Source of the DNA: Ustulina deusta
Taxonomy: Eukaryota; Ascomycota; Sordariomycetes; Xylariales; Xylariaceae
Direction: 5' to 3'
DNA: 64,000 nt
Assembly: GCA_023159155.1 (NCBI GenBank)
Contig: JAJNNX010000001.1
Location: 1,116,001-1,180,000 of the forward strand
Shown in pieces: positions 58,311 through 64,000 of this stretch (its first letter is position 1; each line of letters opens with the position of its first letter). The position numbers and the translations under genes are program-made. The notes below the pieces were generated by a model, which saw only the letters and a list, made by a program, of their open reading frames with translations, made no database searches and was not told the DNA's origin.

Positions 58311-60711
58311 TTAGAACTGTCTCGAGCTACTACATTGCAGCAGCCGTGAAGGAGCGGGCGCCTAGGCGTGAAACGAAGCTCTAGCGCTCTAGCGCTTTAG
58401 ACTGGATCGCCAAAGTATGGAAGGTTCAAATAGGTGCATTGATCTTGACAGTATACGCATGCAGAAGAATTGAGGCTTCCTACCATCAACAGGCGCAGCG
58501 ATACCCAGGCTGGCTCCGACAGAGGAGACCCCAGAAAAGGTACCTGCTTAGGTAGGTTAGGGAGCGAAGCAGGTACAGGCTAACAGGTAACCCTAGGAGG
58601 TACCTACCTATCTACTTAGCTACCATGTAAGTCTCCAGGCAGGTTACGCCTATCCAGTCGGAGCAAGGGGCAACAAAATCCCGACACCCATTTCATTCCT
58701 GCGACAGGTATTTATTCTTCACACATAACATCTTCCGTTGCATGATCAGTCAGAATGGAGAACTGATTTGCCCAAACTGGTTACATAACCTTTCGGTAAT
58801 ACCCCTGCATTCCCGAATACCGAGAGCAAGTCGCCTGTAACAGCAGACCCGTCAATTACAGCATCTCGTGGCAGTCTCACCCCAGCACAAGGTATTCCAA
58901 GTATTGAGCGTCTCGTGCATCTCATTTCAACATCAGGAGTTCAGGCGCTTTCTTAAGGCTATTAGTCCAGATACCCTGAGGCGACGAAAGCTAACTCCAT
59001 TGTTACTGTGGGCACTCTCTGTCCTGGATTGGCGACTAACAGAGTTTCACGGGAGATGGGTTAACGACATTTCCATCTGAAGTAAAACAAGACATGGAGC
59101 ATGTCATCCCAAGCTGGAGTAGATCCGATCGAATCGGACTTGATCTAAAGTCGGGTGATCTGAACCTGGATACGGACTGAGGTTTGTTATTCGCAGGACC
59201 TCACTCTCTAATGGTATATTGGCAACTCCCTAGCTTGTCAGTCATGCCGTTGAATGGGTTCGACGCTTTTGATACCTGCAGAGTCACCTGGGTTTTCCAG
59301 ATGCCAACTCGTGATAGCAACCCCGTGGTTACGTCTTCGAAACGGCCTTGTCGACAGTCCATTCCCCGCCGAGAGACCTTGTGAGCCTATCACGAAAACA
59401 TGTTAAATTTCGAGTCGGACGGGGCCTCATGTGATATAGCAACCCCAGAACGAGATATGGTTGCTGTGTAGTATCATCAACCGGACGACCCCAAAGTTAA
59501 CAGAGGCTGACAGTGGATCCGACACCCACGACACATTTGCCCAATGCTCTGCCGATGTAGATGTGAATATAACGGGATAACAGGCAGGTTGGGTTGCGGG
59601 TCTGTGATGCGATCCGGTCCGATGCCACCAAGGTACGGAGATATCAGAAAAAAAGGTATGTTTTATTGGGCCGGTCGCTGCGGCTCAAAAGTAACGATAC
59701 GGGTGATCAATACATTACTCTCTCGCAAGATAACATCTATAAACCCGAAACCTTGGCGCCCTTGTCAATGTAAGGATATAGATAATTGGTTTCAGCTGCA
59801 AGAACCTACGGCCTTGGTACCTCTGATGATCGTAAATGATCCTACGCGTTTCTGTACGGATCGACAAGGATACTGGCAATAGCTCGGATGAGACTAAGTC
59901 GAGTGCCGAGAGTTGCATAAAGGCGACAATCCTCACAACCAGACGTTGTCGCACTCGATGATTGCATCCTCAACCTATCCGAGGTGCCACTGCCATCCGC
60001 CGAATTGGACTTCCCGATATTCGTCGAGATTATAGAGTTAACCATTCGATTTATGCGTTATTCCATCTTCTCCGGCGAATGGCGATTTGAGGCCGCTCCG
60101 CAGTTCCCGCGCCATTTATTCAATTCAAATTAGCTCAAAAGATGTTTCTCCCTGTCGGTACATTTGAGAATGCGTGCGCTCATGGTAACCTCTGTCGACT
60201 CATGGCATCTAGGACATGATCCCCTGAGCCCGTCCCTGCAGATACTAGCACTAGCTCACATGTAGCCGCGCTGGACCCTTTAGAGGTTATACTTATGCAG
60301 TAGATACGGCTGTGGCGGCAACTTGCGTGGCCTACTTCCTCCCAGGCTCGCTCCTGATAGAGAAGAGAGGATATTTCCTTTCGACCTCCTCTCACCTAGC
60401 TAAGGTATCAGGTACATGATTTCGGTTATAATTTGTCTTTCTTGGGTTCGCCTAGACTCAGAGATTAATATTAATGTGGCTTCGGGGGAAGGGAAAGAGA
60501 ATCATGCGTTCCCGGATTTCTGTGGCACACAACACAGCACAGCCCGACTGGTCTTAAGTCTAAACTCTGCGATGAACTTGATTAGGTGGTCGTACTTGTT
60601 TGAGTGTGACGCCAAATCCCCCTCACTGCCTCACAAAAGAGCTACATATTAGCGGGATTTGTCATATGGAGGATACAACTTGGCTCCAACTCTTTCCAAC
60701 CGTGCGGGAAA
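58311..60711. other. Long intergenic stretch with a CCTAGGTA-motif cluster
   Basis: At 58,540-58,625 several AGGTACCT, TTAGGTAGG and TACCTACCTATC motifs lie close together, upstream of the divergent p62 gene. Open frames between 58,868 and 60,652 are short and unrecognised. I see no gene. Confidence 0.5.
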
Positions 60712-63361
60712 ATGGAGAGTCCACAGATTCAGCAAACTTGGTTATACAATGGAGTGTCCAATAGATCGCGCGGCTGGAAGACGTGGAAGCCTCAGAAAGT
60801 ACCGCAGTCAAGGTCCACTGATCCGACTGTGATGAAATGGGATGGTGCGTCGAGGTCTAGCGAGGCTTGGGACAACCTTAGAAGGGTGAGCATAACTCCC
60901 AGATGGTTGCCGTCGGCGCCTCTTGCTAAATCACCTATGTAGGACCCTGAATTGTGGTTTCGAGATGGCGATTGTTATGTGCATCTTCATGGTGAAGGGC
61001 AAAGTCGTCGGGGAGCTGCATTCCGGGTTCCATATGCGATCCTGCTAGAAGCGAATTTTCAACCGCTCATTAACAAGTTCTTATCCCAAACCCGTACCGA
61101 TACAGCGAGATATCCTGAGAATACGGCACTGGGCAAAATCGAGCTTTTCATTCCGGCACCTCCTAAATCAGACAAGCGTCATTCTTACAATTACCATCTC
61201 GCAACCCGAAACCTTTTTGCCTTCATCTTCCGAAGGTCAATGGTTGGGGTGTGTCTCGGGAATGCCCTAATCACCCTTATGCACAGTCTATATCGATTTC
61301 GCACCCCGAATGCCGACAATGTTCAAGATCTAATAGGTTACATGGATGAAGAGGGGTATTTGAACTTGAACGGCCAACCAACATATGCTTTGGCAATACT
61401 GCACCTAGCGGAAGCGTTTCAGCTCCGAGAGTTATACATTGATGCATTTGCGCACTGCTGTGGCATGAGCGGTCAATTATTCCTCGCCCCTGAATACCAG
61501 GTTAGTGGTGTACGTTGACATGTCGCTAGATGAGTTGCTGATAGCAGAACAGCTTCTGTCCCAGGCGACTCGTACGTTGATTCGACGCGCACAGCACGAG
61601 ATGCACTTCAGATTGGGAGAAGCTAGCACTATGTTGAAGACGTTCCTCCGTGATGAAATGTGCGAGATCAACATTGAGCTATACCCGGGGGCTCGGGAAC
61701 ATCTCGGACGGTTTCGAACTTTTTTGCACCAGTTTTACACCGCGCATTTTGGTTGTTATCCTCCCTCATCAATAGATACGCATACCACAGTCTTCGAGGC
61801 CGATGTTTTTCGAACCATGCGAAACGACTTCGAAGCCCTTTATGAATTTCTATTAGACGGAAGTTTCAACATCTTCCAAACCAGGGAATTTTTAACTAAA
61901 ACTCACATCTGCACTTTGCAGAGTATCAAATTGTTCGACACGCGATATAGCCATGAGAATCTTTTCTACCCCCTTCCACTACTTCCAGATATCACACGGA
62001 GAAAATCATCTTTTTGGAGAAAGTCATGGCGCAGTAGGCTTACCAAGACAAGCCAGTTATGGCGAGCCGACAGCTTAGCGGCGCTGTCCAGAGCAACAAA
62101 TTTGGACCGCCCGGATGTGGTAGAGAACCGTCTAGTCGCGGCATACCGAAAATTTGAAGAAGACCAGATCGCTTCTGAAATCAAAGCAGACACATGGGAA
62201 AACCAAGGACCCATTGACGGCCGGAAGATTCGATGGATTCTGGTCTACGCAATCTATCAGACGTTACTCCGAGCAACAGAGGTAGCATTGGAGATCAGTA
62301 ATACTACGGGCGCCCCATACCATTTGTGTATCTCGACAGCTGACTTGCCTCCGTGGAAGGAAGAACGGCCAGTTCACACGCGTGTGCATTCCCAGCAGGA
62401 TCGCGCCTCGCCGCCAGCACCTCGTCTCTCGTTGCGTACTCTGGAGACTAGATCAGACAATGACTACTCTACACGTACAAACCAAGCTACATGTGCCGAG
62501 AAAGAGCGACCTAGAAGTAGTATTCTCGAGGACTCGAGCTTCAAAGGCGGCTTGAAGAACTCTATGCCTCGAGGATCTTCGGCAATACAGCGTTCAATCG
62601 GCCTTCTCACTAGGCAAGACACAGAACGGCCACGCTCTGAGATCCTAAAGACACCGTGTCGCGAGAACGTAGTTCACGGGGACAGCAATGCAATGAATCC
62701 TGTAGCGAAACATAAGGTGCTACCAGCCGAGATGCCATCAGTCGACCTATCGCACCCGCTGAGCAACAGGCTTATCGATTCATCTGCATCGCTGATTTCC
62801 AACTCGTCGCGCCACTATAGCAATTCCGAAGCTAAAACTTCTGACACTTCTAACACTTCTGTAACTGGTAGCCCGCCTCAGTCGCCAATCGAAAAATTCG
62901 AGAGCGAGCGTACTATTGTGTGTATGAGCTGTGGCCTTCACGACGTTAACTGTGACATAGTTGCCAGCTCACCAAGGTGGCCTGGAACATCGCGCGTCGA
63001 GGGTGTCCAGGATCACCCGAAGAAGCAGAGTATGAGACGCCGCGACAAAAGCCCATCTGCCCTTCCAGTGGGACGGCCTATGAGTGCCCAAGAGCGTTCT
63101 CGCACAGCCTTGGAGCCAGCGGCACTACATATCCACAAGGCCGAGAATAAGTCAACATCAGCCCTCGATATCCAAATGCCCTCGCCCCAAGCTCCCACAG
63201 CTTGGGAGTACATTCAGGCAGTCATGGAAGTACAAGCTAGCAACTTTGAAATTCAAGTTCAGGCAGGATGGGACCAATCTACCCAGCTCAGGGACTCCGT
63301 CGAGGCTAGGTCTGAAACACCTGCAGCTGCGACATTCAGACCTGTGTCGACAATCTTCTAA
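60712..63361 (+). CDS. DUF8004 domain protein
   Basis: Three exons (60712-60885, 60943-61504, 61548-63361) sum to 849 residues in phase. The family blocks are WDGASRSSEAWDNLRR joined to DPELWFRDGDCYVHL, then GAAFRVPYAILLEANFQPLI, FIPAPPKSDKR, NYHLATRNLFAFIFRRSMVG, GYMDEEGYLNLNGQP, AFAHCCGM and FRTFLHQFYTAHFGCYPP. The last 300 residues are Ser/Pro-rich and probably disordered. The function is unknown; it is found across filamentous ascomycetes. The second intron is short (43 bases) with a weak donor GTGGTG, and an alternative acceptor three bases upstream is possible. The start is the first ATG before the conserved block, and an upstream exon may exist. Confidence 0.8.
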
Positions 63362-64000
63362 GGGGGAAGCTACGATTGGTGTCTGAAGTAGCGACTACCG
63401 CGATCAACATGGGGAATGCCTGAGCAGAATGAAACCGAAAATGATGAGTAGCCATATCTTCTCCGCGTGGGTGTTCTTATAAATTTGAACAGTTAGGGGC
63501 TGATAGACAGTACGGTGTTGATTAATGTTTCACCATCAGAAAGAAAGTGGCGGCAGCGCCATCACAATCGATAGTTCATTGTCCCACTCTTTGGTTCGTA
63601 GCCATCCGGTTTTTACTTTCTCTCGGGATTGACCGTCCCTCATCAGCTGCCTTGTCATCTGCATTAATACGTTTTACCAGGAATCCAATACCGACTTCGA
63701 TCCCAAATTGAAGTCCGTGTTCCCATCCTCATTTCATGTTCGTGACAGGGGGGGTCAAATTATTTCTCGTACAAACATCGATGGAGAAAAAGGGCAGCCC
63801 ATTCATCCGCGACGACGCTTATTGGCTCCACTCACTTATTTTTGGGCGCATCACGAGTATTTCGTTCCGAAGCTTTGGTTTAATCCCGCTTGACGCCTCC
63901 TCCTGCCGCAATGCCGTTCACCAGTTCGCCACCTAGCTCGAAGATCATTATCGTGGGCCCGATGAGCCAGGCGCCACTGTAGAGAGATGTGTTAGCACTG
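63362..64000. other. Right-edge intergenic stretch, possible start of a next gene
   Basis: ATG 63,911 on the plus strand opens a frame with SSPPSSKIIIVG, reminiscent of the first strand of an FAD- or NAD-binding Rossmann fold, but it reaches a stop 14 codons from the window end unless an intron begins there. It is not enough to call a gene. Confidence 0.3.

Overview
The window comes from a filamentous ascomycete (Pezizomycotina, most likely a Sordariomycete). Genes have short GT-AG introns of about 45-170 bases. The families are typical of these fungi: NACHT-ankyrin NLR, fungal GH3 with a PA14 insert, DUF8004, DUF1349 and DUF7704. The genome is two-speed: normal-GC gene islands alternate with extremely AT-rich blocks that look like repeat-induced point mutation (RIP) of transposons.

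Layout. Bases 1-12,100 are an AT-rich block in which a structurally complete Ty1/copia element (754-8209, 150-bp LTRs, 5-bp target duplication GTAGG) sits inside the endonuclease domain of a LINE. Bases 12,360-14,743 hold a truncated, frameshifted polyketide synthase (KS plus the start of AT). Next come an Asp-box (sialidase/GH93-like) protein, a decayed TAP-type alpha/beta hydrolase, and an intact secreted GH3 beta-glucosidase with nine exons. At 26,605-27,681 lies an endogenous fragment of an alphavirus-like RNA-virus capping methyltransferase. It is followed by an intact 836-residue protein with a degenerate reverse-transcriptase-like C-terminus and by a single-pass membrane protein.

Bases 35,996-39,331 hold what looks like a decayed cell-death pair. 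One member is a NACHT-ankyrin NLR with a HET-s-like amyloid motif near its N-terminus, a substituted P-loop lysine and a frameshift. The other, 325 bases downstream, is a 5'-truncated and frameshifted remnant of a HET-s/HeLo-type effector.

A second AT-rich block (40,978-47,909) is a complete gypsy LTR element on the minus strand with target duplication CGATA. It splits a small open frame that reads in phase across the insertion. From 48,385 onward the DNA is ordinary: an MFS monocarboxylate-type transporter, a DUF1349 protein with a GC-AG intron, a DUF7704 membrane protein, a zinc alcohol dehydrogenase, ribosomal protein eS7, dynactin p62 and a DUF8004 protein.

The genes do not form one pathway. 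The left two thirds look like an accessory compartment with decayed secondary-metabolism, self-recognition and hydrolase genes, viral DNA and transposons. The right end is conserved core genome. Exon boundaries were assigned by eye from splice sites and frame continuity. All family names are from recognition of motifs, without any search.
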